Origin: Henriciella sp. | GTDB lineage: Bacteria; Pseudomonadota; Alphaproteobacteria; Caulobacterales; Hyphomonadaceae | Direction of reading: 5' to 3' | Length of the DNA: 64,000 nt | Assembly (NCBI GenBank): GCA_017642885.1 | Contig: JAEPOM010000003.1 | Coordinates: forward strand, 186,001 to 250,000 | In this document: positions 9,201 through 17,348 of the stretch, piece by piece | Layout of the letters: each line of letters begins with the position of its first letter | How positions within the stretch are numbered: position 1 is the stretch's first letter | Made by a program: the position numbers and the translations under genes | Notes under the pieces: model-generated | Seen by the model: only the letters and a program-made list of their open reading frames with translations | Database searches by the model: none | What the model was told of the DNA's origin: nothing

Positions 9201-10987
9201 ATCACATGCATATATTCATCGACCCGGATCCGCAGGACCCGGAGCGGTTGTGGGAAGAGCGTCAGCGAATGTTCGACCTGCCCCGCTCAAGCTGGATGGA
9301 CTATGATCAAAGCCTGATCAGTGAAGGCGGCGGTATCTTCGACCGCTCCGCAAAGTCCGTACAACTCTCCCCTCAGATCAAGGAGCTCACCGGTCTGTCG
9401 TCCGATGCGGTCACGCCGGATGAACTGATCCACGCGCTACTGAAATCTGAATGCGAGCTGCTCTGGTTCGGAGGTATCGGGACGTACATCAAGGCCGCGA
9501 ACGAAACGAACGCAGATGCAGGCGACCGCGCGAATGATGCGATGCGGATCAATGGGGCGGAGCTGAAGGCCAAAGTGATTGGCGAAGGCGCCAATCTCGG
9601 CCTGACCCAAGCCGGACGAATTGAAGCGGCATTGAGCGGCGTTCGGTTGAACTCTGATGCGATCGATAATTCAGCGGGCGTCGACAGCTCAGACCACGAG
9701 GTCAATATCAAGATCCTCTGCACAGAAGCGATGCGCCGCGGGGCGCTACCAAGCGGTGAACGGAATACCCTCCTCGCCTCGATGACAGATGACGTGGCCG
9801 ACCACGTCCTTGCCCACAATTATTCTCAAACTGGAGCCCTCAGTCTGGCTGAGGAGCGGGCACAGCGCGATCACGTCGCGTTTGAACGTCTGATGGTGCG
9901 CCTGGAAGAACGCGGCGTCTTGGATCGCACCGTAGAAGGCTTGCCGAGCACGGCCCAGATGTCGCAATTCGACGCCGACGGCCGGGCCCTTACGCGCCCC
10001 GAAATCGCGGTTCTCATGGCATGGACAAAAATTGTTCTCTTCGACGACCTGGTCGCGTCGAGCGTGCCTGATGATCCGTATTTCCAAACGACGCTGCGAG
10101 GCTACTTCCCAAAAGCACTCCTGCAATACCAGGACGTCATGGAAGCACACCGGCTGAAACGCGAAATCATCTGCACGGTGCTCGCCAACCGGATTGTCGA
10201 CATTGCCGGCCCAGTCTTTATGCTGAGACTGCGAGAACAGTCGGGCGCAGCCAATGCCGACATTGTTGCAGCGTTCGAAGTGGCGCGAGCGGTGCTCGAT
10301 ATCTCAAACCTAAAATCGCAAATTGACACGTTGGACAATCAGGTCCCGGCCCAGCGACAGAACAACTTGCTGGGGGGGCTGGCGACGTCCCTGCGCAGGC
10401 TGACCCATAGTGTTCTGACGGCAAACATTGATGGCACCATCGCAGCCCAGATCGAGAGCCTGGCTGACGCACGAGGCACCCTGTCCCAGCTGACAGCCGC
10501 GAACCTTCCGGCCTATGAGAAGGCGGTTTCCAAGCGCCGGATCAATCACCTCGCCCGCGAAGGGGTTCCGGCTGAACTGGCTGGATCGGTCGCGGCAACA
10601 CGGTTGGTCGCAGACGCCCCGCTGATCACACAATTGGCCGCCAGAAGTGGTCGGACCCCAGAGGACGCAACTGCTGCATATTTGCAAGTCGGCGACGCGC
10701 TCTCGCTGGACCGGCTACGTGCTGCGGCAACGACGGCCATCGCCGACATGCCGCATTGGGACCGGTTGGCGACGCGCGGATTGATCCGGGAATTGGAGCA
10801 TTTGCAAGCCGATGCCTCACAACTTGCGCTTGTGTCAGGCGACGTTGATTCCTGGGTCAGCCAACATGGCGACGCGCGTTCAACGCTCTTGTCCGAAGTG
10901 AAAACCTATACCGGATCAAAACCCAGCTTCGCCCAGTTTGCACTCGCTGCAGATGCAATGCGCAAATTCATGCAAACTGTAGCTTAA
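6260..10987 (+). CDS. NAD-specific glutamate dehydrogenase, large (180-kDa) type
   Basis: A 1575-residue cytoplasmic enzyme that deaminates glutamate to 2-oxoglutarate with NAD. Its size matches the four-segment bacterial GDH180 class. The N-terminal region has ACT-like regulatory segments (GPDRPFLVDSLLG). The catalytic core is around residues 780-830 (GPVARGGLRWSDRRDDFRTE, then VKNAVIVPVGSKGGF). The NAD-binding Rossmann region follows at about 920-990 (VIGCGDMSGDVFGNGM). Further on are KVIGEGANLG and LTRPEIAVLMAWTKI, both typical of the family. Start ATG 6260 has AAGGGCA about 8 nt upstream. It is apparently monocistronic, 116 nt after the M1-like gene. Confidence 0.95.
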   Translation: MADHSQSPSESRNSDPLASCIAQMLAEVPADSRNSIPSGNIETLGKSLWEWFETTSSASVRIRPAEGIHNDLLGHHLLEAVGPDRPFLVDSLLGACSDLGFEVLTLFHPIVETDKGRFSLIQIHLPDLSEGEQALLLAEADATLADVHSATADYQEMRARMAAEIERLASNEHVSERYKDEATEFLKWLGNERFVFLGARSYTFRTGPDGNVLPEEPDTVEGSNLGLLRDDTRNVLNRGAEPLLLTEEIGAFLAEPETLIMAKATLQSRVHRRVACDYVGVKHFGEKGQVIGETRFLGLYTAEAYNESVRNIPLLRRRMKRVLDILNVLPGSHNEKTLSNIIEGWPRDELIQTKSEELAPIMQGVLDLVARPRVRVFTRADRFNRFVSTVVFIPREAYDTDLRRHIAEAIETAWGGRMSSFQPSFDGATMVRVLFETALPASGPKPNLDALEQSIAELSRGWNDRFHDAVMSSELNADGRSLATLFTGAFNAAYREAFDPEEAMADVAMLAKLDRNNPVALRAYRRHSDEPAKVRAKIYSRNGAIALSDCVPVFERMGLFVAFETGYPVAPTSKPVADAPEEYWVHSLSMRRADGQDIDLEETGGVFEDAFVAVWSDRAENDGFNALVFNAGLSWRESALCRALCAYRHQTGLDPARQTQIAALNNNPELTKHLVALFAARFDPDFEGSRDAAMVTLGDKIEDALKAVASLDHDRVVRRLADLIMAVQRANFYQTGIDGRALPYISFKIASRELEDLPAPKPYREIFVDSPMVEGVHCRFGPVARGGLRWSDRRDDFRTEVLGLVKAQQVKNAVIVPVGSKGGFFPKRLPLGGSREAVRDAGIEAYKTFITSLLGLTDNLIDGAVQPPARTVIHDGDDPYLVVAADKGTATFSDIANEISVSHGFWLGDAFASGGSAGYDHKKMGITARGAWEAVKRHFREIGKDIQSEPFTVIGCGDMSGDVFGNGMLLSKQIRLQAAFNHMHIFIDPDPQDPERLWEERQRMFDLPRSSWMDYDQSLISEGGGIFDRSAKSVQLSPQIKELTGLSSDAVTPDELIHALLKSECELLWFGGIGTYIKAANETNADAGDRANDAMRINGAELKAKVIGEGANLGLTQAGRIEAALSGVRLNSDAIDNSAGVDSSDHEVNIKILCTEAMRRGALPSGERNTLLASMTDDVADHVLAHNYSQTGALSLAEERAQRDHVAFERLMVRLEERGVLDRTVEGLPSTAQMSQFDADGRALTRPEIAVLMAWTKIVLFDDLVASSVPDDPYFQTTLRGYFPKALLQYQDVMEAHRLKREIICTVLANRIVDIAGPVFMLRLREQSGAANADIVAAFEVARAVLDISNLKSQIDTLDNQVPAQRQNNLLGGLATSLRRLTHSVLTANIDGTIAAQIESLADARGTLSQLTAANLPAYEKAVSKRRINHLAREGVPAELAGSVAATRLVADAPLITQLAARSGRTPEDATAAYLQVGDALSLDRLRAAATTAIADMPHWDRLATRGLIRELEHLQADASQLALVSGDVDSWVSQHGDARSTLLSEVKTYTGSKPSFAQFALAADAMRKFMQTVA

Positions 10988-11015
10988 TCGGGGCTCTCGC
11001 GCTGATAAAAGCGGA

Positions 11016-11043
11016 CCCACCGAACGGGGACTTGTCCGGTGGG
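11016..11043 (+). terminator. Stem-loop after glutamate dehydrogenase (weak terminator)
   Basis: CCCACCG at 11016-11022 pairs with CGGTGGG at 11037-11043 across a 14-nt loop, 29 nt after the dehydrogenase stop. No T run follows, so termination is uncertain. The remaining bases to 11188 hold no gene that I can see; a 7-bp inverted repeat TATGTAT/ATACATA lies at 11135-11154. Confidence 0.35.
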
Positions 11044-11188
11044 CCCTACTGGCCTCATCCGCAGGCTGGGTGGGGGGACGCACGCGGAGGCCAGATTTCT
11101 ATAATTCGACTGATTTTGTCCCAACGTCTCTGTATATGTATCCTTGCATACATAAAGCCAAGTGAAAAATCAGCTGCAACTGTAACAA

Positions 11189-12310
11189 TCATTGAGATTC
11201 AAGGGATTGGACCTCATCACTTTCTGCAATTGTAGCGCTATCATGTGACAAGGGCTCACCGTTTGCGGAGAGCAAAATGGCGATCCACCGGGTCGAATCA
11301 GACTGGGCAAAGAGGATCATCATCAACACGGTCAACGGGGCCGACAGGAACATGCCAGGAATGCCCCAAATCGCGCCCCAAATGGCAAGCGCAAGAAGCA
11401 CGACTAACGCGGATAGGTTGAGTGTGTCTCCCATGATCCGCGGCTGCACAAAGTTACCAATCGAGAACTGCCAGAAGCTCACGCCGAGAAAAACCATCGC
11501 GGCGAACACATAGCTGTCATTGGGGGCATCCCCTGGCACCCAGGCCGCAATTTCGGGTTGAACGAGCGCGAAGAGGGGCGGCACCAGCGCCGCAACGATC
11601 GACCCAATTGTCGGGATGTAATTCAGAACAAAAATGAGGGTGGATAGGAAAAGCGCATTGTCCACGCCGAGTAGCGTGAGCGTTGCATATGTGAGCATCG
11701 TGATCAGGGCGCTGATCACCGTTTGCGTCCAGAGATATGTTTCGATCCCGCGCCGTGCGGCGTCGCCCACTTCCTTCACTTGCTGGCGCTGCTCAACGTT
11801 TGGAAAGATCCGATCCAACTTTACCGGCCAGGCGGACTGGGCGAGAAACAGGAAGGCGACGTAAATCAGGATCAATACCAGATCTCCCGTCAAGCCACTG
11901 GTCGCGCTGGCAATTGTGCCGAGAAAGGCTTGTCCGGTTTCGTTGAACACCAGCTGCGTCAGCGTCGGCGCATCTCCGAGATGAAGCCACCCATAGGCAT
12001 CTTCGATCAGGCCGTTGATCCGATTGAGATAGGCGTCGCCCTGGCTGCCAAACTCTGCCACGCCGCGGGCCATCATGGCGAGAAATCCAACAAAACCACC
12101 GATCACCACGAGGATCGCAAGCGCCCGCGACCACCCGCGCTTCAGCAGCGCTGATCTTTCGTCAATGACCCGCGCAAACCCTTCGATGATCAGGAACAGG
12201 AATACAGCCAGCGCAAACGGCGCAAAAATATCCCGACCGAGATAGAGTAAGGCAACGATGATGCCGGTCGCGATTACCCAAATTCCAACCGCGCTTGATT
12301 TCAATGCCAT
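11189..12310 (-). CDS. AI-2E family (PerM/TqsA-type) membrane transporter
   Basis: A 373-residue polytopic inner-membrane protein. Hydrophobic segments near residues 8-45 form the first hairpin, another lies at about 65-85, and a cluster of helices fills residues 145-345. Family signs include the late FVLNYIPTIGSIVAALVPP segment with its conserved N-Y-I-P-x-x-G, and QPRIMGDTLNLSALVVLLAL with the conserved P-R-x-x-G. Members export diverse small molecules or ions; the name autoinducer-2 exporter fits only some, so the substrate is not assigned. It stands alone on the minus strand, convergent with glutamate dehydrogenase. Confidence 0.88.
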   Translation of the reverse strand: MALKSSAVGIWVIATGIIVALLYLGRDIFAPFALAVFLFLIIEGFARVIDERSALLKRGWSRALAILVVIGGFVGFLAMMARGVAEFGSQGDAYLNRINGLIEDAYGWLHLGDAPTLTQLVFNETGQAFLGTIASATSGLTGDLVLILIYVAFLFLAQSAWPVKLDRIFPNVEQRQQVKEVGDAARRGIETYLWTQTVISALITMLTYATLTLLGVDNALFLSTLIFVLNYIPTIGSIVAALVPPLFALVQPEIAAWVPGDAPNDSYVFAAMVFLGVSFWQFSIGNFVQPRIMGDTLNLSALVVLLALAIWGAIWGIPGMFLSAPLTVLMMILFAQSDSTRWIAILLSANGEPLSHDSATIAESDEVQSLESQ

Positions 12311-12390
12311 TTGCCCGCTCCCAATATTGCCCCGTCTTCTTACGCTGATTTGCAGCGAGGCTTAAAGGGGGTGGAAAAAATGCTGATGCG

Positions 12391-13284
12391 TTAGTCTGCG
12401 TCCCCGTCGCGCGCACGTTTCACAGCATCAGCAAGGCTGAACCTTCCGCTTCCTGGTCTCAGGGGCTTCGGTTGGCTCTCATGCGGAGCCCAGCCCGAGA
12501 GCCAGATTATCTCGAACGTCGCCCGTACCTTGCCATCGGGATCGCTGAACCTGGACTTATAGATTTCGCTCATGCGCGCCAGAATGCGGCGTGACAGCGG
12601 GCGACGCTCCTGTCCGTCACGAGGCGCAAAAGCTGCCTGCTCGCCCATCCCTTTGAGGTCTTCGAGCAATTTCATCGGGTGGCTGTAGCGCACGGTGACG
12701 CGCTCGACATCCGCAACCGGGAGCGCGAACCCAGCGCGCTGCAGCAACCCCGCCATTTCGTGCAAACCGGGCAGCGGCGACAGGCGCGGACTGATACCGC
12801 CCGTGATCTCGCTTTCAGCCTCAATCAGCGCCGCGCGCAACTCAGGCAGCGTTCCACCTCCGAACAGGCACGCCAGAAAAAGACCGTCGGGCGCAAGGAC
12901 CTGCCGCACCTGCGTGAGCACACCCGGCAAGTCATTTATCCAATGTAATGACAAAACACTGGTCGCAAGATCGAAACTTGCCTCTGGAAAGGGTAATTTT
13001 TCTCCATCCATCGAAGCCGTCTCAAACCCGGTAGATTGAAGTTTCGCCAGCATGCTGGAAGCGGATTCCAACGCGATGATTTGTTTGACTTTTCCGCTTT
13101 CACGAAGCGCTTCGCAGGCCTGTCCATCATGCGCTCCAATGTCCAACGCGCGCTCAAATTCACGCGATGTATCGTTCAATCTTTCTAATAATTGAGTCGA
13201 CTCCCTGCCCTTAAGGAAGGCATACTCTCTGAAACGAGAAGAAGCGCGGTCCCTATTCCGGGTAACACGCGCTCGATCGAACAT
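12391..13284 (-). CDS. SAM-dependent methyltransferase (BioC/NDUFAF5-like)
   Basis: About 297 residues. The class I methyltransferase fold is indicated by motif I ALDIGAHDGQACEAL (SAM-binding glycine loop), motif II acidic end VIALES-type strand, and SFDLATSVLSLHWINDLPG, the post-I strand and active-site region typical of BioC and the mitochondrial assembly factor NDUFAF5. C-terminal segments EIYKSRFSDPDGKVRATFEI and WLSGWAPHESQPKPL are characteristic of the alphaproteobacterial/mitochondrial subgroup. Start chosen at ATG 13284 (MFDRARVTRNRDR); ATG 13308 is also possible but would overlap the divergent comF start. The substrate is not provable from sequence. Confidence 0.85.
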   Translation of the reverse strand: MFDRARVTRNRDRASSRFREYAFLKGRESTQLLERLNDTSREFERALDIGAHDGQACEALRESGKVKQIIALESASSMLAKLQSTGFETASMDGEKLPFPEASFDLATSVLSLHWINDLPGVLTQVRQVLAPDGLFLACLFGGGTLPELRAALIEAESEITGGISPRLSPLPGLHEMAGLLQRAGFALPVADVERVTVRYSHPMKLLEDLKGMGEQAAFAPRDGQERRPLSRRILARMSEIYKSRFSDPDGKVRATFEIIWLSGWAPHESQPKPLRPGSGRFSLADAVKRARDGDAD

Positions 13285-13306
13285 GATGGGAGATGGTACT
13301 GGCGTC

Positions 13307-14077
13307 ATGAGCTCCGATATGCACTGGACGACACGATCTGCAAGAGCGGGACTCCGTTCGCTTGCGAATTTCGTGTGGCCTCAGCGCTCCATCATTTCCG
13401 GCGAGCGGCATAGCGGCGATGGCCCACTAACACCGGACGAGTTTGCCCAGGTGAACTTTCTGAACGGTGCCGGGTGTCGCGCTTGCGCCATGCCACTGGA
13501 ACTGGACATCGGGCAGGAAACCCTGTGCGGGGCATGCGCATCAAAGGCCCAGAAATGGGACCAGGCGCGCGCCGCAATCGCATATGACGATATCTCCCGT
13601 CAGGCGATTCTGGAACTCAAACACGCGGGCCGACGCGATGGCCTCGGCACGATGGCGAACTGGATGGCCCTCGCTGGGCGCGAAATCCTTCCGGAGACAG
13701 ACTGGCTGGTGCCGGTCCCACTGCATTATCAGCGTCTGGCATCACGCGGCTTCAATCAATCTGCCTGGCTCGCGCAAGCGGTTTCACAAAAGACGGGCAC
13801 ATTGGCTTTGGTGGATGCTCTTTCACGTAAGCGCAACACACCGAGCCAGGGCGGGCTGACGGCGCGCCAGCGACGGCGCAACGTGGCCGGGGCGTTTGAA
13901 GTGCGCAAATCGCGTCAGGCGCGCATCAAGGGCAGCACCATCACGCTGGTTGATGATGTTCTAACAACCGGCGCCACGCTCGCAGCCTGTGCGAAGACCC
14001 TCAAGAAAGCCGGGGCAACCCGCGTCAACGTGCTGGTGCTTGCACGCGTTGTCAGAGAAGCCGACGTCACCATATAA
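13307..14077 (+). CDS. comF: ComF family protein (phosphoribosyltransferase-like)
   Basis: About 256 residues. A small N-terminal zinc-binding-like region carries CRAC and CGAC cysteine pairs. Then come the ComF hallmarks: DWLVPVPLHYQRLASRGFNQ, RKRNTPSQGGLTARQRRRNV and the PRPP-binding loop TLVDDVLTTGAT. ComF proteins are involved in DNA uptake and double-strand break recovery; the phosphoribosyl substrate is not known. In-frame ATGs lie at 13283, 13307 and 13319; I prefer 13307, which leaves a 22-bp gap to the divergent methyltransferase start. It is followed closely by grxC and a DUF1178 gene on the same strand, a conserved alphaproteobacterial order. Confidence 0.9.
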   Translation: MSSDMHWTTRSARAGLRSLANFVWPQRSIISGERHSGDGPLTPDEFAQVNFLNGAGCRACAMPLELDIGQETLCGACASKAQKWDQARAAIAYDDISRQAILELKHAGRRDGLGTMANWMALAGREILPETDWLVPVPLHYQRLASRGFNQSAWLAQAVSQKTGTLALVDALSRKRNTPSQGGLTARQRRRNVAGAFEVRKSRQARIKGSTITLVDDVLTTGATLAACAKTLKKAGATRVNVLVLARVVREADVTI

Positions 14078-14108
14078 AGGCGAACCGAAACAGAGGATCG
14101 CCCAGAAT

Positions 14109-14369
14109 ATGGCTAAAGTGACCATCTATACCCGCGCGTTCTGTCCCTATTGCTCGCGCGCGATGAGCCTGCTCAAACAAAAGAATGTGGATATCAACCA
14201 CATTGATGCGGGTATGGATTCGAAGAAAAAAGCTGAAATGATTCAGAAGTCCGGCGGCGCTCGTACATTCCCGCAAATCTTTGTCGGCGATATTCACATT
14301 GGTGGATGCGACGAGATGATGGCACTGGAACGGGCCGGCAAACTGGATGCTCTTCTGACGGCACAATGA
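14109..14369 (+). CDS. grxC: Glutaredoxin 3 (GrxC)
   Basis: An 86-residue thioredoxin-fold protein with the dithiol active site TRAFCPYCSRA (CPYC at about residues 12-15), the cis-Pro TFPQIFV segment and the GGCDEMMALE glutathione-binding motif. It reduces glutathione-mixed disulfides in the cytoplasm. Start ATG 14109 gives the normal length. The stop overlaps the next ATG as ATGA, so it is translationally coupled to the DUF1178 gene. It lies 31 nt after comF. Confidence 0.95.
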   Translation: MAKVTIYTRAFCPYCSRAMSLLKQKNVDINHIDAGMDSKKKAEMIQKSGGARTFPQIFVGDIHIGGCDEMMALERAGKLDALLTAQ

Positions 14370-14803
14370 TCAAGTACGCGCTCATCTGCTCTGATTGTGA
14401 GGCTGAGTTCGAGGCCTGGTTTGCCTCGTCCGATGCCTATGACCAACAGTCTGAGCGCGGACTCGTGGAATGCATTGAGTGCCATGGCAAAAATGTCGGC
14501 AAGGCGATCATGGCGCCTGCTGTCTCGGGCACCAAGAAGTCCAGCCCACCAGACCCCCAGAAAGTGTTTGGAAAGCTCGCTGCCAAGGCCCGCCAACACG
14601 TGGCGGAGAACTTCGATTATGTCGGCGACGGCTTCGCAACTGAAGCCCGAGCGATGCATTACGGCGAGACCGACAATAAACCGATTTGGGGTGAAACCAC
14701 CGCCGAAGAGCGCGAAGCGTTGAAGGAAGAGGGTGTTCCCGCTGAGCCATTGCACCCAGCGTTTGCCCCTGCGAAACCGCGCGACGAGGACAAGTTGAAC
14801 TGA
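14366..14803 (+). CDS. DUF1178 family protein
   Basis: A 145-residue cytoplasmic protein. The N-terminus MIKYALICSDCEAEFEAWF with a second pair VECIECHG forms a two-CxxC zinc-ribbon-like region (residues about 8-11 and 36-39). The C-terminal half contains GDGFATEARAMHYGE and EREALKEEGVP, both characteristic of DUF1178. The function is unknown; genes of this family often follow grxC in alphaproteobacteria, as here through an ATGA overlap. It converges on the dehalogenase gene with a 30-nt gap. Confidence 0.88.
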   Translation: MIKYALICSDCEAEFEAWFASSDAYDQQSERGLVECIECHGKNVGKAIMAPAVSGTKKSSPPDPQKVFGKLAAKARQHVAENFDYVGDGFATEARAMHYGETDNKPIWGETTAEEREALKEEGVPAEPLHPAFAPAKPRDEDKLN

Positions 14804-14833
14804 TCCTCGCCCGGCGGCTTACGACCAGACCCG

Positions 14834-15892
14834 TTAGTTCGCTTCGATAAATGCCACCAAATTCGAGACCAGTTCTTCGGGACTATCTTCCTGAATGAAG
14901 TGATTTCCACCCACAATGGTCGTATGCGGCTGCCCCTGAGCGCCAGGAACAGTCTCTTGCCAGATCTTGTCTCCGCCCGCCGTTACCGGGTCACTGTCGC
15001 CAAAGGCGGTCAGGAAAGGTTTGTCCCAATTGGCGTAGAATTCATCCATGACTTTCTGGTTTTGACGCAGCTGCGAAGGGACCAGATACGGAAAGACGCG
15101 GATCGCGGCCTTGTATTCCTCATCCGGAAAGGGCGCGGCATAGCCGGCGAGTTCAGCATCCGACAGGGTTCGGGTCGTCGTTGACTGGAACAGAGTCGGC
15201 AGGTCGAAGTTGTCCGAATGCATCGCCCAGGCAATCCAGCGGGTGAACCGGAATTCTCCGTTGTCAGCCACTTCGTCCGGCTTGCCTTCGCGCCAGACTG
15301 CATACTTGATCATGGGATAGCCAATCAGGCCGCGTATTCCCCCTGCAGCTGGAAGCCCAGTATTGGAAATCATGATCCGCGCGAACCGGTCCGGCTCATT
15401 CGCAACGACCCGCAGACCAATCAGGCCGCCCCAGTCCTGCGCGAACAGCGTCGTGTCCTGTAACTCAATCTCGCGAACAAAATCTGTCATCAGATCGACA
15501 TGCATCTGATAATTGTGATCCTTCTGCCGGAGCGGTTTGTCCGACTTTCCGAAGCCGATCAGATCCGGCGCAATCACGCGATACCCCTGCTCGACCAGAG
15601 GCGGGATCATGTGCCGGTAGAGATAACTCCAGGATGGCTGTCCATGCAGCAGCAGGATCGTCTCCCCATCGCGAGGTCCTTCATCAACATAGTGGATCCG
15701 GTATCCTTCCACTTCAACATAGTTGGGCGCGAAAGGATAATCGACCAGATTGGCAAAACGCTCATCCGGCGTCTGAATCGCATCAGCCGTTTTCCAGCTG
15801 GTCGGCGCCTGCAGCGAGAACACCGCGATGATGGCAATCACCAGCAACGCGATCACCACGCCCGCGATCCATTTGAATATCGTCATCACCAT
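14834..15892 (-). CDS. Membrane-anchored haloalkane dehalogenase-like alpha/beta hydrolase
   Basis: About 352 residues. A single N-terminal transmembrane segment (residues about 5-27, rich in I, V, A) precedes an alpha/beta hydrolase domain. The domain shows the haloalkane dehalogenase pattern: HGQPSWSYLYR oxyanion region, nucleophile elbow FAQDWGGLIG with Asp (not Ser) as nucleophile and the halide-binding Trp next to it, GDSDPVT, and catalytic His in GGNHFIQED. These enzymes hydrolyse carbon-halogen bonds to alcohol plus halide; subfamily I (DhlA/DhmA-like) fits best. The membrane anchor is unusual compared with the soluble characterised members. Start at 15892 or 15886 is preferred over 15940 by AAGGA spacing. 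Activity is inferred. Confidence 0.82.
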   Translation of the reverse strand: MVMTIFKWIAGVVIALLVIAIIAVFSLQAPTSWKTADAIQTPDERFANLVDYPFAPNYVEVEGYRIHYVDEGPRDGETILLLHGQPSWSYLYRHMIPPLVEQGYRVIAPDLIGFGKSDKPLRQKDHNYQMHVDLMTDFVREIELQDTTLFAQDWGGLIGLRVVANEPDRFARIMISNTGLPAAGGIRGLIGYPMIKYAVWREGKPDEVADNGEFRFTRWIAWAMHSDNFDLPTLFQSTTTRTLSDAELAGYAAPFPDEEYKAAIRVFPYLVPSQLRQNQKVMDEFYANWDKPFLTAFGDSDPVTAGGDKIWQETVPGAQGQPHTTIVGGNHFIQEDSPEELVSNLVAFIEAN

Positions 15893-16086
15893 CGTCCTGA
15901 TCCTTCCAGTGTCCGTCGTGCGAACAAATCTAACACACAAGCGCAGTCTTATCGCATCTGATCACTGAAACGTCTTTAGCCCGCGAGCTCAAAACACAAT
16001 TGCCCAAACCCCAATAGTTTCGCCGATAATATCGCGGATTTCCCGTTAGAGGCGAAACTGGCACGGCATTTGCTGCGCTACTCGCC

Positions 16087-16266
16087 ATGAGTAGACGTAG
16101 CCGAGTCATCCGTTTTCCCGTTGATCGTACGGGGCCTGCGCGCGAAGCACAAAGCGCAGAGCGCGTTACGACGCGCGTCAACGCACTGCCGGATTCGATT
16201 CAGGAACTGGACGTCGCGTGGATCTTCAAAATGGCGGAACAACGCAGACTAAAAACTCGGCCTTGA
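16087..16266 (+). CDS. Short ORF, 59 residues, unknown function
   Basis: MSRRSRVIRFPVDRTG begins a 59-codon ORF ending in TGA at 16266. The product is basic and soluble-looking, with a possible helical stretch LDVAWIFKMAEQRRLK near the C-terminus. No family is recognised and the Shine-Dalgarno is weak. The main support is context: it is the only + strand ORF in the 15.9-16.3 kb gap, and a strong intrinsic terminator in its orientation lies 29 nt after its stop, while the flanking genes are on the minus strand. It could also be a transcribed non-coding RNA. Confidence 0.5.
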   Translation: MSRRSRVIRFPVDRTGPAREAQSAERVTTRVNALPDSIQELDVAWIFKMAEQRRLKTRP

Positions 16267-16294
16267 GCAATCGGGGCAATGGGGACGGGAAAGA

Positions 16295-16319
16295 CCTCGG
16301 CAGATCTGCCGGGGTTTTT
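16295..16319 (+). terminator. Rho-independent terminator for the 16087 small ORF
   Basis: The hairpin CCTCGGCA / TGCCGGGG (16295-16302 with 16307-16314, loop GATC) is followed by TTTTT at 16315-16319 on the + strand. There is no T run in the other direction, so it serves + strand transcription. Confidence 0.8.
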
Positions 16320-16320
16320 C

Positions 16321-16743
16321 TTATTGGAGAACCAGAACGCACGCCTCATCGAGGCTCGGACGCGCGAGGGCGACGCGCTTCAAGCCAGGGAGCTTCGGCT
16401 TGAGGTCGTTGGCAGCCCAGAGCGCGATGCGCTCCAAAGTCGGGACACTCAGTCCGTCAATTTCATTCAAAAGGCGATGATCGAGTTTCGCGGCGGTCTC
16501 TTCAAGAATGGCTGACAGGTCAGAGAAGTCCTGAACCCACTCAGCGCCAGGCTGCACAGTGCCCGCTACAGTCGCTTCCAGGCGGAAAGAATGACCGTGC
16601 ATATTCCGATAGGGATGCCCCTCAGGTTTGCCACCCATAAAATGAGCCGCTTCGAACGTCACCGCCTTGGTGATTTCGAAGACCTGTCCTTCGACTTTCA
16701 GGGCAGTCCGATCAGTTTGTGTGTTTGTAAGCTCAGTCGCCAT
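16321..16743 (-). CDS. queD: 6-carboxytetrahydropterin synthase QueD
   Basis: A 140-residue member of the 6-pyruvoyl-tetrahydropterin synthase fold, which makes 6-carboxy-5,6,7,8-tetrahydropterin from dihydroneopterin triphosphate, the first dedicated step to preQ0. Zinc ligands are seen in FEAAHFM and MHGHSFRLEA; QDFSDL, LDHRLLNE and PTLERIALW are family motifs, ending in RPSLDEACV with the catalytic Glu. It is the last gene of queC-queE-queD. Its N-terminal part overlaps the queE 3' end by about 46 nt. I start at ATG 16743; ATG 16761 is possible. Confidence 0.93.
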   Translation of the reverse strand: MATELTNTQTDRTALKVEGQVFEITKAVTFEAAHFMGGKPEGHPYRNMHGHSFRLEATVAGTVQPGAEWVQDFSDLSAILEETAAKLDHRLLNEIDGLSVPTLERIALWAANDLKPKLPGLKRVALARPSLDEACVLVLQ

Positions 16744-17348
16744 TTTGGGTGCTTCATACAATATTCGGCCGCAGCCGCGATGTTCTGGGCCTGCGCCCTA
16801 TCATCTTTGGGTTGGAGAAAAAAGTGTTGAAACTGCAAGCTTTCGAACCGCTGTGGCTGCGCCTCGGGTTCATCTTGAGGAAAGACCAGCTTCAATTCAT
16901 TGCCAATTGTCTGCTTGAGAGGGGCGTTCGCTTTTGGGCTGACACAGATCCAGTCCAAACCTTCAGGGGCTTCGAGCGTGCCATTGGTTTCAACCCCAAT
17001 CTCAAAACCGGACGCTTTTAGTGCGGCAATGATTTCTGGATCAAGCTGCAAGAGAGGCTCGCCGCCCGTGCAGATCACATAAGGCTGGCCCCCGCTGGGC
17101 GCGCCTTCTTTCCAGACGCGGAGCACATGCGCGGCAAGCGCTTCTGGGCCCTCAAACTTTCCACCATTTTCGCCATCGGTGCCAACAAAATCAGTGTCGC
17201 AAAAGTTGCAGACGGCTTTGGATCGATCCCGTTCGAGACCTGACCACAGATTGCATCCTGCGAACCGCAAGAATACGGCGGCGCGGCCGGTTTGCGCGCC
17301 TTCGCCCTGCAGCGTCACGTAGGCTTCTTTGACGGAATAGACCTTCAT
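16698..17348 (-). CDS. queE: 7-carboxy-7-deazaguanine synthase QueE
   Basis: A radical SAM enzyme that contracts carboxytetrahydropterin to 7-carboxy-7-deazaguanine in preQ0 synthesis. It has [20 protein letters not shown], the variant cluster motif FAGCNLWS with [11 protein letters not shown] (a Cys-x14-Cys-x2-Cys arrangement of the family), VICTGGEP and a C-terminal [12 protein letters not shown]. Length is 216. Start ATG 17348 overlaps the queC stop as ATGA, so coupling is likely; the 3' end overlaps queD. Confidence 0.94.
   Translation of the reverse strand: MKVYSVKEAYVTLQGEGAQTGRAAVFLRFAGCNLWSGLERDRSKAVCNFCDTDFVGTDGENGGKFEGPEALAAHVLRVWKEGAPSGGQPYVICTGGEPLLQLDPEIIAALKASGFEIGVETNGTLEAPEGLDWICVSPKANAPLKQTIGNELKLVFPQDEPEAQPQRFESLQFQHFFLQPKDDRAQAQNIAAAAEYCMKHPKWRLSLQTHKLIGLP

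Noticed and set aside
11135-11154. TATGTAT/ATACATA inverted repeat as an operator
   Set aside because: It lies between the 3' ends of two convergent genes, where no promoter is expected; more likely a weak hairpin or chance.
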